Source of the DNA: Nemophila menziesii | Lineage: Eukaryota > Streptophyta > Magnoliopsida > Boraginales > Hydrophyllaceae | Assembly (NCBI GenBank): GCA_029959085.1 | Contig: JARWIR010000010.1 | Location: 16,637,001 to 16,701,000, forward strand | DNA: 64,000 bases | Direction: 5' to 3' | Part shown: positions 1 to 10,415 of the stretch, piece after piece | How positions within the stretch are numbered: position 1 is the stretch's first letter | How the letters are laid out: each line of letters starts with the position of its first letter | Made by a program: the position numbers and the translations under genes | The notes under the pieces: model-generated | Databases searched by the model: none | What the model was told of the DNA's origin: nothing | The model's input: the letters and a program-made list of their open reading frames with translations, nothing else

Positions 1-131
1 ACATATTTAGACTACTCAAAGCATAATTATCTACATTTATGGAGCCGCCCACCTAGATATGGTTCGAGCTATCTAGAAGTTAATGTAGATATGCAACGCC
101 TACATTTTTTTGGTCAAATACATAAAAAAGA

Positions 132-630
132 TTACCTACTAGGCTTAGAAACAAACAACTTACTAATACTACTATAGAACTCAATCACCGAATCGCAAGG
201 ACAACTAGAAATGTCGATGTTATGTCTTACACACTTGGCCAGTCTGTCAGCTACACCATTAAACTCCTTTTTCACATGAATCACTTTCCAATTTGGAAAT
301 CGTCCTATCCACCTCTAGGCTTCAGAAACCAATGGGCGGATCCTCCAATCGATCCCCTTACAATGATTAATACCTTGAACCACTTCAAGGTTGTCAGAGT
401 AGAAATAACTACTCTGAATACCGAGATCTGCTGCAGATCTCATGGCAAGGTGAATAGCCCACGCTTCTCCCTCCACACTAATATTAATTGTTGCTCTCTT
501 AGTGATCTTATGTATAATTTCGCCCTCCTTATTTACTGCTAAAGATACTATACTAGATGGATCCCAAATGTTTATAAATGAAGAATCATTTAGCCAAATA
601 TTCTCGGTTTCATCCAGTAGGATCAGATTT
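132..630 (-). pseudogene. RNase H-like (RVT_3 type) fragment, left copy
   Basis: Read on the minus strand this gives a decayed RNase H-fold domain of the kind at the C-terminus of plant LINE/non-LTR reverse transcriptases and related host RNase H proteins. Visible landmarks are GEAWA (second acidic residue), YSDNLEVVQ (third) and VADRLAK near the C-terminus (fourth), followed by a stop at 132-134. The N-terminal part of the fold around WDPSSIVSLAVNKEGE is present but the first catalytic aspartate is not obvious. One in-frame TAG lies in the SEA-RWIGRF segment, where the right copy has a tryptophan. There is no reverse transcriptase beside it. It abuts an oppositely oriented gypsy gag fragment, so it is a dead piece; whether it is LINE- or host-derived is unresolved. 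Confidence 0.7.
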
Positions 631-639
631 TCTTCTTCC

Positions 640-2960
640 TACATTACTCAAGGTGTTACAAGGAAACAAATGCACTACTTTATGTTTTAATTTTTCTTAA
701 CCATAGGTGAAAGTGAGTGGCTAGATGAACAACCATTCAAGAGAATCTTTGATCATGATGCACTTCAAGCAAGGTTTTTGGATTGTTTCGATCCACAAAT
801 TATGAGGAAGAAAGACCAAGTTGAACTTTAAAATTTTAAAGAAGAAGTTGATGAGAGCTTAGGGGGAAACATGGACTAGATTTCAATGATAGTTGGCAAG
901 GTGCCCTCTTCATGGGTACACTCCTCTGATGCAGATCTCTATTTTTTATAAGGGTCTTGATCAAAGTGAAAGATTACAAGTTGATAATCTCGGTGGTGGT
1001 GATTTTGTGTCAATGGATCCTACTAAGGCCGCACAAGCAATGGAGAAACTTACTGACATTAAAAACGTTGGCCAGTCTTGCTAACGCAAAGAGGTGTTTT
1101 AAATTTTATTAGTGAGACCGTGATAGATGCCAAGTTTTCTACATTGGAGGATTAATTTAAACAGTTTGATATGGATGTGAAAGAAGGATTCCAAATTCAT
1201 TTAAATATTCTAATTGAGTCGCTAATGATAATGGTTGGGAGGATTGTCTAAGCAACCTAGAATCCGTGGTGTTCATATCCAATCGAGGTAACCACAATGT
1301 TGTTGGTCATGGCTATTGCAACCTAACCGTAATCATCCCAGATTCCAATGTTCAAATCCTAATGGGGCGACAAATCAAGGAAATTATCAACAACGCCCCC
1401 AAGGACAAAATTTTCAACCAAGACCTCAAAATCAATTCCAAGGAGGCCAAAAGCCCGTTCAAGATTCTTATTTTGAGAGTCATTACTCAAAAACACTTCC
1501 CGAATATCCACAATAAAGTACCTCACATTCTCTTACTTGATGACTCAAGGGTATTTGAATTCCAATCAAGAGGCATGGAAGTCCAACAATAAGAGAATAA
1601 ATGAACATTCACCGGCATTAAAAATGCTTGAAAATCAGGTATCTCAAATTTCTAACCCTATGAATGTGAGGCCATAACTACCTAACAATATTGAGAACCC
1701 GCGGAAGAATGAAGAGTATAACACGATTGTGCTAAGAAGTGGGAAGCAATTACCCTCATCTTGTACAATGGTGAAAGAGAAAGAGTAAACCTCCGAGATG
1801 AAAGAGGTAGAGGAAGATATATAAGAGGTTGTTAACAAAGTGAATGACCCGGTGATCATGAAAGAAGTTGTTGAAAAGATGTTCATAGCTAATAAGAAGA
1901 AAGAAGAAGTTGTTAGTGAGAATCGACCTCCTGCATGTTTTCCTATACATGGCCAAGATAGGAAACATGACAAAGAGTACAAGAAGTTCATGAACATGGT
2001 GAAGAGATTACAAATTAATTATCCATTTGTGAAGCCATCCAAGGTATTCCAAAGTATTTGATTTTTATGAAGGAATTTATCTCCAACAAACACAAATATT
2101 TTGACGGGGAGATGGTTGGTTTGCTGGATGAATGTCATGCTATTTGTCAAAACAAGTTGCCTCCAAAGTTGAAAGATCCCACGAGTTTCAATATTCCTAT
2201 ATCCATTGGTAAAGAGTGGACCATGAGAGCTTTATGTTATTTGGGTACGCGTATTAGTCTCATGCTAAATCATTATTCGAGAAGTTAAGGATTGGGCACA
2301 CGAGTCCTACTACAATGGTTTTACAAATGGCGGATAGGACGTTTTCCCATCCTGAATAAAAGGTAGAGGACATACTCGTTAAGGCAGGTAACTTTATAAT
2401 TTGTTGTGCTTTTCTTATTATTTCCTACGACGCAGATAAGAATTGGCCAATCATTTTGGGAAACCATTCTTAGCCACATGGCGTACTTTGATTGATGTAG
2501 AGAATGGAAAATTGATCATGACAGTGCAAGACAATGATGAGAAGTGTAGTGTATTCAAGGGGATGAAGTTCCCTGATCCTCTAGAAGATTGTTTCCGCTT
2601 GGACACATTAAATCAGGTAGAAAAATCCAATCAAGGTTTTGGAAACCTATGGGTTGGAGGAGAAAGAGCTGAGAATGAATTACCATTCAAAGCTCTTCAT
2701 AACCTTAAAAGGGGTCGTAGAGAACCAAGAAGAGCGTTAAAAAGGTTCCCAAGGAACCTAAAAGAAAGTGGAAAGAGATTGAAAAATCCAGATCCCCCAA
2801 AACATCCCAAAAGCGCCAGATTTTTTTGAGTGGCCCATGAGAGGTCACAAGAGTTGTTTTTGAATGGTTAGTTGAAGTTTAGACTAAGAAGGGATGCAAA
2901 CCTCGCTTGGTAGAAGTTAATTGCCTTACCCACTGTTGGGGAGGCTATGTGAGAAATAAT
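640..2960 (+). pseudogene. Element D, left copy: degenerate Athila-type gag-protease ORF
   Basis: A heavily mutated relative of the gag-pro ORFs at 12348-15284 and 17314-20114. Recognisable parts in order: a gag block (SYITQGVTRKQMHYF near 637-690, then GESEWLDEQPF), a gag segment around 893-1084 (CPLHGYTPLMQISIFYKGL), a retropepsin region at 2058-2288 (GKEWTMRALCYLGTRISLM, where the active-site D of ALCDLGASINLMP has become Y), and a tail ending in the LTHCWGGYV-like signature near 2930. Several frameshifts and stops interrupt it. The N-terminal third of gag and the 5' LTR are absent; an inverted RNase H fragment lies there instead. It has no pol between protease and tail, the same layout as elements A and B, so the pol-less design is old. 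Confidence 0.75.
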
Positions 2961-3325
2961 TGACCTAGAGGTAACACGTTGAACTTCAATGACGTTAAAC
3001 AAAAGTGATTCTTGGGAGACAATCCATGTTTGTAATGTTTTAGCAGTTCTATTTTATGTCTTTAGTTTTATTAGTTTGTTTTATTTATGTATATTACGTA
3101 ATGATAAGGGTATGGAGTGTTTTTTAATATGAAGGTGAGTAACCGATTGAGTTTAGGGTTAAGAAATTTGGGAATATTTGAGCTCAACAGCAGGTCTCTG
3201 TGGTACACCGCACCCTACCTACGGTGCATCACGAGGCGCCAAACTGTCACAACGATAGACCCACGCTTAAATAGGTCAGAAAGAACTGATAATTTTGTGG
3301 TTCACCGCACCTTAACTGCGGTGCA
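2961..3325 (+). other. Element D 3' non-coding region with PPT-like motif and GC-rich cassette
   Basis: After the tail signature comes the post-stop block shared with A, B and C (GAGGTAAC, then GACGTTAAACAAAAG). A PPT-like TTGAGTTTAGGGT lies at 3147-3159, and 3190-3325 is a GC-rich stretch with inverted CACCGCA and TGCGGTG words, like the cassettes of the other elements. The region ends at the CACTA insertion. Confidence 0.6.
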
Positions 3326-4002
3326 CACTATTGGATTCGCGTGGTTTCGCGACGACACAGGTCGTCGCTAAACTCTCACATTTCGTCGCTAATTTGTCGT
3401 CTCTATCCCTTCGTCGCTATTTGGCCCATTAGCGACGCATAATTGTCATTTCGTCCCTAATCACTCAGATTTTTAACCACGAGGCCTAGCGTCGGGAATT
3501 CAACGACTTAGCGACGAGACATTAGCGACGAAAGGTCGTCGCGAATTTATGAATTAGTTTTTCTTTATTTTTAATCGCTAATTTATTAAATGAATTTTCT
3601 TTTCTTTTTTTAAATAATTTAACCACGAAATAATAGCGACAGATTCGTCATCGCAATTATTTTTAATTATTTTTAATTTTTTTCAATATTGCCGTAAATC
3701 ATTATTTATTTATTTAATTTATGTGTTAGCGACGACCCAGTTGTCGTCGCTATTCATATATATTATTTTTTATTTTTTATTTTTTTATTTAAATTTTAGA
3801 TTTTTTTATTTAAATTTTAGTTTTTATTATTATTTTGATTATAAATATAATGAAAAATTACAAATAAATAAAAATCCAAAAATAAAATACGATAATTCGA
3901 TGGAACGATTAAACGTGAAGTCAAAGTCAAAATCAAAGTCAAACATACGAAATAAACTTAAAAGTCTTAAAATTATAAACCAACCAAATAAAAAAATATA
4001 AC

Positions 4003-5635
4003 TCAATCATCACTCAAGTGGTGCTCTTCTTCATCTTCTCCTCTCTCCTCATCTTCTCTCTCTTCATCTCGTCTCTCTTCATTAGTGGGCCCGGGTTTGC
4101 TGATCGGCTGAAGTCCTTGGGCGATTCTCATGCCGTTTAACGCTTCGAAGAGAGTGTCTGCCATGCTCGGGGGTTGACTCGGCCGACTAGAAGAAGCTGT
4201 GGGCCCGGTCGATGCGGAGGATGGATCCGGTATAGGTTCAAGTCCTTGAGCCGCGCGAAGCTCGTTCATCCCAGCCAGAATCGCCTTAAGCAGCTCCTCG
4301 TTCTCCCTGTCCGGCTGTGTAGGAGTCCTGGATCGTTTTCGGACAGGACCAATGGTAGGCACCCAGTATTTAATCTTGGGTGGGTGTAGGACCTCCATGA
4401 TAGTCTCGAGCATGGCATCCATCTACTCCTGGACAGTAACTTCAGCTCCATCCGCTCTGGCCTGCACAACCTTCTTCTTCATCTTCTCCCGAAGAACACC
4501 CTGTAATTAGATTTCAATTTAAAAATAAATTAGATTAATAAAAAAGTAAAGTTAAAAATAAATAATTAATTTAAAGCAATTTAAAAAAAAAACTTACACT
4601 AGCTTTCTCCAAACGCTGGTCACGCCAGCTATATATAGCTGCATCGTAAGACAAGTGGTCAAAATGGCTGCTTAAAGGAGGAAACTCCATCTCCTCCTGG
4701 GTCTCATCATCCAAAAACGTCAACGGCTCTTTCGTCACCGTCTTCAGCTTCCCCTGGACAGTATACAATAATAAATATTAATTAGTTAAAAATTAAATTA
4801 AATAAAATAGTAAATTAAATTTTAATTATTAAAAGTTATACCTCTATAATCACCTCCCGAGTCTGGGACCAGTTCCTTGACCCTGCCTTGCTCGGAACTG
4901 TCTGCAGCTCTCGATTCTTTTTGTTTATCTCAGCCTAACTTTGTTACAAATAATAAATAAATAGTTATAAAATTAATAAAGAAAGACGTATAAAATAATT
5001 AATAAATTATTTTTTTCTACCTTTTTCGCCTCGTCATCCAACATCTTCTTCGTCGCCCCCCAATGCTCCGGTAGAACATCTAGTGGATCTTCACCCGTGA
5101 AGTAGTAGTCGTTCTTCAAATCCGACTTCCATCGCCTGTAGGATCCGGAAGTCATCGTATTCAATCTCTTAACAATCTCATTCCAATCGTCTCGCTTCCT
5201 CCACTCCTCCAAATCAAAAAAATGGTGCAGTCGCTGCATAATTACCCCTTTGTTATGGTCGGGGACATCTGACCATCCTCTGTAGCACGGAGGAACAACT
5301 TCTCGAACTGCATTACCTACTACCTGACCCACGTGTTTGCTAAATGGGCCTACGAAATTCCACGTGCCGTCTATAACAGAAAAGTCAACTGGAATGGGCC
5401 AGCTGACTCTCTTTAGGGTCTCCTAAGCTGTCCGGATAGATGTGGAAGCTTTAGGTCTCTTCTTTTACGTTTACCTGTTTTAGTGAAAATTATTTATTAA
5501 TTATATATTTTCTTAATTGAAATTATATTAATTGAATTTTTTATTACCCGATGGTTGGGCACAATCGGCATTAGAACGATTAGGACCCCTCGGGGGATCG
5601 TTACCCATTCCGTCTCCGCCGTGACTCCTACCCAT
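4003..5635 (-). pseudogene. CACTA Transposase_24-like (Ptta/En/Spm) gene, left copy
   Basis: A multi-exon minus-strand gene. Likely exons are 5635-5548 (starting MGRSHGGDGMG), about 5470-5021 (WNFVGPFSKHVGQVVG, VPPCYRGWSDVPDHNKG, WRKRDDWNEIVKRLN), 4934-4842 (KAGSRNWSQTREV), 4753-4598 (GKLKTVTKEPLTFLDD) and 4500-4003, an acidic low-complexity C-terminus. Splice sites at the stated boundaries fit GT-AG. The order matches the plant Transposase_24 accessory family of CACTA elements, whose proteins bind the subterminal repeats. TAG stops lie near 5430 in exon 2 and just before MDAMLETIM (about 4423); both are shared with the right copy, so the gene was dead before the duplication, or these positions are spliced differently. 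The TNP2 transposase that would perform cleavage is not here. Confidence 0.7.
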
Positions 5636-5689
5636 AACAGCAGCCCACTATAAAATTTACTAATTAGTCATTTACTAATTATATTTTAG

Positions 5690-6240
5690 TCCGTATAAAA
5701 CTTTATAAAACTGCAAATAAGTCCAAATTTTATAAAATTGCAAATTAACCCTAATTTTTTAAAAATTGTATTTTTGTCCTTATTTTTTTAATAATTGCAA
5801 ATAAATCCTAATTTTTTGAAAAAATGCATTTTTGTCCAAGTTTTTTTAAAATTGCAAATAAGTCCTAATTTTTTTAAAAATTGCATTTTTGTCCAAGTCT
5901 TTAAAAAATTGCAAATAAGTCTAATTTTTGTTTTAAAATTGCATTTTTGTCCAAGTTTTTTAAAAATTGCAAATAAGTCCTAATTTTTTTAAAATTGCAT
6001 TTTCGTCCTATTTTTAAAAAAAATTCCAAATACGTCCTAATTTTTTTTTAAATTGCATTTTTATCCTAAATTTATTTAAAAATGCATTTTAGCCTTATTT
6101 TCTATTTAATTGCATTTTAGTCCTATTTTCTATTTAATTGCATTTTAGTCCTATTTTCTATATAATTGCATTTTAATTCTATTTTTTATGGAATTTCATT
6201 TAAGTTGCAAAAAGGTCCTTTTTTATAAAATTGCATTTTA
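5690..6240. repeat. AT-rich minisatellite in the CACTA element, left copy
   Basis: About twenty tandem, degenerate copies of a unit of about 28-30 bp alternating between TTGCAAATAAGTCCTAATTT and TTGCATTTTTGTCC, so that two units make a period of roughly 58 bp. It is upstream of the transposase gene on the minus strand, in an intron or 5' region. Recurrent TTGCA is the most constant word. Confidence 0.8.
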
Positions 6241-6520
6241 GGCCTTAAACATACAAAATAAACATATTGCAAATAGGTCCCTATATCTTAAAACACAATC
6301 AAATTAAAATAACACACCAACTATTACAATAAAAATACAAAATTCATATCAAAACCCCAATTTTAAACAAAGCCCAATTACATGTTGTTTTTTAACACAA
6401 AAAAATACCAAACATCCCAGAAATATATACATAAATCTCGGAAGTCATCAAATCATACAAACATTCATGAATTTTTTCAACCAAAAAAAAAATTGCAAGT
6501 TTGATCCGGAAATTAAAACC
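6241..6520. other. AT-rich CACTA-derived sequence, no gene
   Basis: AT-rich sequence that continues the CACTA internal region and contains homopurine A runs. I see no ORF, terminal repeat or motif in it. Confidence 0.4.
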
Positions 6521-6525
6521 TGTTA

Positions 6526-8757
6526 CCTCCACTGGGACTCTGTCCTCCCGCAATTCAAGGAATTCGATTCAGACCAGACGCGGGTATGATTAACCAGTTT
6601 ACAACTATTGGACAGTATAGTGGTGCAGCTCGTGAAGACCTTATTCGCGCTATGTACAAGTTTATGCAAATCTGTGATGCATATGTCACCCCTGGAGTAA
6701 CCCAAGAGCAAATGTATTTTCATATGTTTCATTCTTCCTCACCAGAGGAGAAAGCGAGTGGTATGATAAACAACCACACGATGCGATCTTGACTTAGGAT
6801 CAACTTCAGACAGCCTTTTTCGACAGGTACTATCCTCAAAGTGTTTGACTTAGTGGGCACTTAGATATTGTTAGTTTTTGCCAAGAGCCAGGAGAATTTG
6901 TAGGTGTTGCATGGACTCGTTTTCAATCTTTATTACGCAAGTGCCCATTACATGGGTATTCTCTTGAATTACAGCTTGGGATATTTTATCGAAGTTTAGG
7001 TGAAGCCGCGAAAGAAAAGATAGATACTATGTGCCAAGGTGGTCTCATGATGGTCACAACTAATCAAGCTCTGGCTATCATGGACAGAATTGTGAAGAAT
7101 GAAATGAGTTGGCAAGCTTCGAAATCATCGGTTAGAACTTTTGAAAGAGGTACTTTGAATCTAGACACGGGAACTGCATTGAACGCTAAGATTGCCGCAC
7201 TTGAGAACAAGATGAAATAATTATCTATGTCGAATAAAGCTGTGGTAAACGTTGTTAATGAACCAGAATTATGTTCTAGTTGTGGAGGAGATGATCATAG
7301 CTGGGAAGAATGTGCCAACAACCCATAATCCGTTTATTTCGTTAACCAGTGAGGTAATTATTCAGGTGGTCAAGGGTATGGAAACCAGAACAGAAATCAT
7401 CCAGGCTTTCAGTATTCGAATCCACATGGGGTAGCCAATCCAGGAAACTATCAACAAAGGCCTCAGGAGAACAATTACCAGTTTAAATAGCAAAACCAAT
7501 ACCAAGGAAATCAACCTAGAGCCGATCATGACGCCTATTCCGACACGTTAGCTCAAAAGGCGCTTCCTTCTCGACCTCAAGAAGGCACAATTACCGCAAG
7601 TGAGTTAGCACATACTGTGGCGAAATACATGTCCGATGCAGAAAGGAGGTCAGAAAAAATCGAAAACCAGCTATCTCGGTTCATGGAGGATACCCACACG
7701 AGAGAAAACAAGATGGAGGAAAAATTAAAATCACATACCGTTTCGTTGAAAATTTTAGAGAGTCAAATATCAATTATCGCAAACAGTTTAAATATTCGAG
7801 GCCAAGTCCAACTCCCGAGCGACACAGAAATTCCTAAACAAAGGGAGGATTGTAACACGATCCATACCAGAAGTGGTAAGATATTGCAACCCCCACCCTT
7901 CCCGGTTATGAAAGAAAAAGAAGTTACTAGGAAAGAAAACCCGTTGGAGGAAGTGGAAGAGAAAGATAAAGAACTTGAAGTAGTAGAAGTGGAGAAGATT
8001 CCGGAAATTCCGAAAAAGAAAGATGTTGCAGACGCCCGTCCCCCTCCAACTTTTCCCTCTAGAGTTCAGAACAAAGGAGATATGGTTAAATATCAAAGAT
8101 TTTTGAATAGGGTGAGAGGTCTCAATATTAACATTCCGTTGTTAGAAGCTATCAAAGACATACCAAAGTACGTGAAGTTTTTAAAGAGGGCCCTCACCAA
8201 CAAGAGACCATACTGTGATAATGAAATAGTAGGATTACCTGAAGAGTGTAGTTCCATCTGTCAAAGTAAGTTTCCACCTAAGCTGCTTGATCCTGGGAGT
8301 TTTACGCTTCCAATTTTGATTGGTAGTGAGTGGAAAGGAAAAGCTTTATGCGATTTAGGCGGGAGTATTAATCTCATGCCCAAATCAATTTTTGATACGT
8401 TGAAGATTGGAGATATGAGACCTACCTCTATGGTCCAACAAATGGCGGATAGATCCCTCGTGCATCCTGAGGGAAGAATCGAAGATGTCCTCGTCAAGGC
8501 AGGTACTTTAGTTTTTCCTGTTGATTTTGCTATTCTTGAATACGACGCAGATAGGAATGTCCCCTTCATTTTGGGATGACCATTCCTAGACACGGGGCGT
8601 ACTTTAATTGATGTAGAAAACGGATAATTAACCATGAGAATCCAAGACGAGGAGGTAAAATTCAATGTATTTCAAGCCATGAAGTTCCCAAATGTTCCCG
8701 GAGATTGTTTCCGAATGGATATAGCAGAACACGTCACGCAAGAGGTATTTGATTTTT
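6526..8757 (+). pseudogene. Element C gag-protease
   Basis: Gag starts mid-protein (RFRPDAGMINQFTTIGQYSG) and passes through several frames up to 7616. The zinc knuckle CSSCGGDDHSWEEC (CX2CX4HX4C) is visible near 7273. From 7617 one frame runs through a charged linker rich in PPPFP and EVEK and a retropepsin with ALCDLGGSINLMP (catalytic aspartate codon at 8352-8354), followed by the flap-side block ADRSLVHPEGRIEDVLVKAG. Two stops interrupt it: TGA at 8577-8579 (replacing the R of GRPF in relatives) and TAA at 8625-8627. The same frame then continues into pol, so this was a single gag-pro-pol polyprotein. The protein packages genomic RNA and matures the polyprotein. Confidence 0.85.
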
Positions 8758-10415
8758 TTAATTATGATGACATCTTGCAGGCTGCATTAACACTAGATTT
8801 ACCGGAGATGATGGAAGAGCTTTCCGAAACAGTGGCAGCTCTTGATTCTGAGAATCCAAAGTATAGGCGTCTAGCCTACAAACTGTTACGTGATGCAGGG
8901 GAGATTGAACCTCCAAAGAAACCATCTATTGAGTCTCCCCCAAAGCTAGAAGAGAAACCACTTCCGTCACACTTGAGGTATGCATATTTAGGTGCTAATA
9001 ATACCCTACCTGTTATTGTTTCAGCTACTTTAACAGGTCCTCAAGAACACAAACTGTTGCGTATACTAAGAGCCAATAAAGAGGCGATAGGTTGGACTTT
9101 TGTTGATATCAAGGGTATTAGTCCCTCCTATTGTCAACACAAGATCATTATGGAGGATAATAGTACACGTTCAGTTGAAGGACAGAGAAGGTTGATGTCT
9201 GCAATGAAGGAAGTGGTGAAGAAAGAAGTAATCAATCTGTTAGATGCGGGGATCATCTACCCCATAGCTAGTAGTTATTGGGTGAGTCCAGTTCAATGCG
9301 TACAAAAGAAGGGTGGTATCACTACCATCATGAAGGACAAAAATGAAGTTATACCCTCAAGAACCAAAGTTGGTTGGAGAGTATGTATGGACTATCGTGA
9401 GTTGAACAAGGTGACTAGAAAAGAGAATTTTCCTCTTCCATTTATTGATCAGATGTTGGACAAGTTAGCCGGTAGAGAGTATTATTGTTTCTTAGATGGG
9501 TATTCCGGTTACAACCAAATTTGCGTAGATCCAGATGACCAACATAAAACCACATTCACATGTCCTTTTGGTAATTTTGCATACCAAAGGATGCCTTTTG
9601 GATTATGTAATGCACCTGCTACTTTCCAACGTTGCATGATGGCAATTTTTGGAGACATGATTGATCGATTTGTTGAGGTTTTCATGGATGATTTTTCAGT
9701 TTTAGGAGATAACTTCGATGATTGTTTGCAGAATCAAGAAAAAGTATTAATTAGATGCAAGGAAACCGATTTGGTCTTAAACTGGGAGAAGTGTCACTTT
9801 ATGGTTAGCGAATGTATAGTGTTGGGACACAAGGTATCAAGTGCTGGTTTAGAAGTTGATCGTGCGAAGATTGAAGTTATCAAAAACTCTTCCCCTCCTA
9901 TTTCTGTTAAAGGGGTAAGGAGTTTTCTAGGCCATGATGGGTTTTATCGCCGTTTTATCAAGGACTTCTCTAAAATTTCAAAACCTTTGTGTAACTTACT
10001 TGAGAAGGACACCAAATTCCTTTTTGATGAAGCTTGCATGAAGGCATTTCAAGAGCTTAAAGAGAAACTTATTACTGCGCCGATTGTGCTACCACCTAAT
10101 TATGATGACATCTTGCAGGCTGCATTAACACTAGATTTACCGGAGATGATGGAAGAGCTTTCCGAAACAGTGGCAGCTCTTGATTATGAGAATCCAAAGT
10201 ATAGGCGTCTAGCCTACAAACCGTTACGTGATGCAGGGGAGATTGAACCTCCAAAGAAACCATCTATTGAGTCTCCCCCAAAGCTAGAAGAGAAACCACT
10301 TCCGTCACACTTGAGGTATGCATATTTAGGTGCTAATAATACCCTACCTGTTATTGTTTCAGCTACTTTAACAGGTCCTCAAGAACACAAACTATTGCGT
10401 ATACTAAGAGCCAAT
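8634..10415 (+). pseudogene. Element C pol: RT domain, first copy, followed by a partial second copy
   Basis: An open frame of 594 codons. It begins with the end of the protease domain (RIQDEEVKFNVF), then a connecting region (DILQAALTLDLPEMMEE, SHLRYAYLGANNTLPV, GISPSYCQHKI) and a gypsy reverse transcriptase: [39 protein letters not shown], the catalytic FMDDFSV at 9681-9701, [31 protein letters not shown] breaks off at ITAPIVLPP where RNase H should begin; the frame instead restarts at NYDDILQAALTLD, the connecting region again. That second copy runs to LLRILRAN and stops where element B inserted. Not functional as it stands. Confidence 0.88.
8759..10415 (+). repeat. Tandem duplication of 1338 bp inside element C pol
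   Basis: Sequence from 8759 reappears from 10097 with a constant shift of 1338 bp, which is 446 codons, so the frame survived. The second unit is visible at 10097-10415 and then, after element B, from 28576 to about 29407, where it passes into normal RNase H. The two RT copies differ at scattered positions, so the duplication is not an assembly echo of one sequence. Confidence 0.88.

Larger units (their letters stand above)
1..6230 (+). repeat. Segmental duplication, left copy (direct repeat of 58237-64000)
   Basis: Positions 1 to about 6230 align in the same orientation with 58237-64000, with a shift of about 58236 at the left end and about 57766 after a deletion in the right copy. By eye identity is roughly 96-98 percent. 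The block contains an RNase H-like fragment, an Athila-type gag-pro remnant and a CACTA element in identical order. Both ends run to a window edge, so the true extent is unknown. Confidence 0.93.
3326..6520 (-). mobile_element. CACTA (En/Spm) transposon, left copy, truncated
   Basis: The element begins with CACTATTGGATTCGCG (CACTAC in the right copy), preceded by a possible 3-bp target GCA. From about 3349 to 3760 there are many copies of AGCGACGA or its complement in both orientations, the subterminal repeats expected of CACTA elements. The internal minus-strand gene is Transposase_24-like. The opposite terminus is missing: near 6520 the sequence passes straight into gag of element C, so this copy is cut off. 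Confidence 0.75.
6520..10415 (+). mobile_element. Element C, left part: autonomous Athila-type retrotransposon (5' truncated)
   Basis: Homology to gag of element B begins at about 6523 without LTR, PBS or gag N-terminus, so the 5' end was lost at the junction with the CACTA element. The reading order is gag, protease, then reverse transcriptase. The element is interrupted at 10415 by element B and resumes at 28576, ending at its own 3' LTR at 35782. RT, RNase H and integrase motifs identify Ty3/gypsy, and the sequence type is that of the Athila lineage. Confidence 0.85.
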
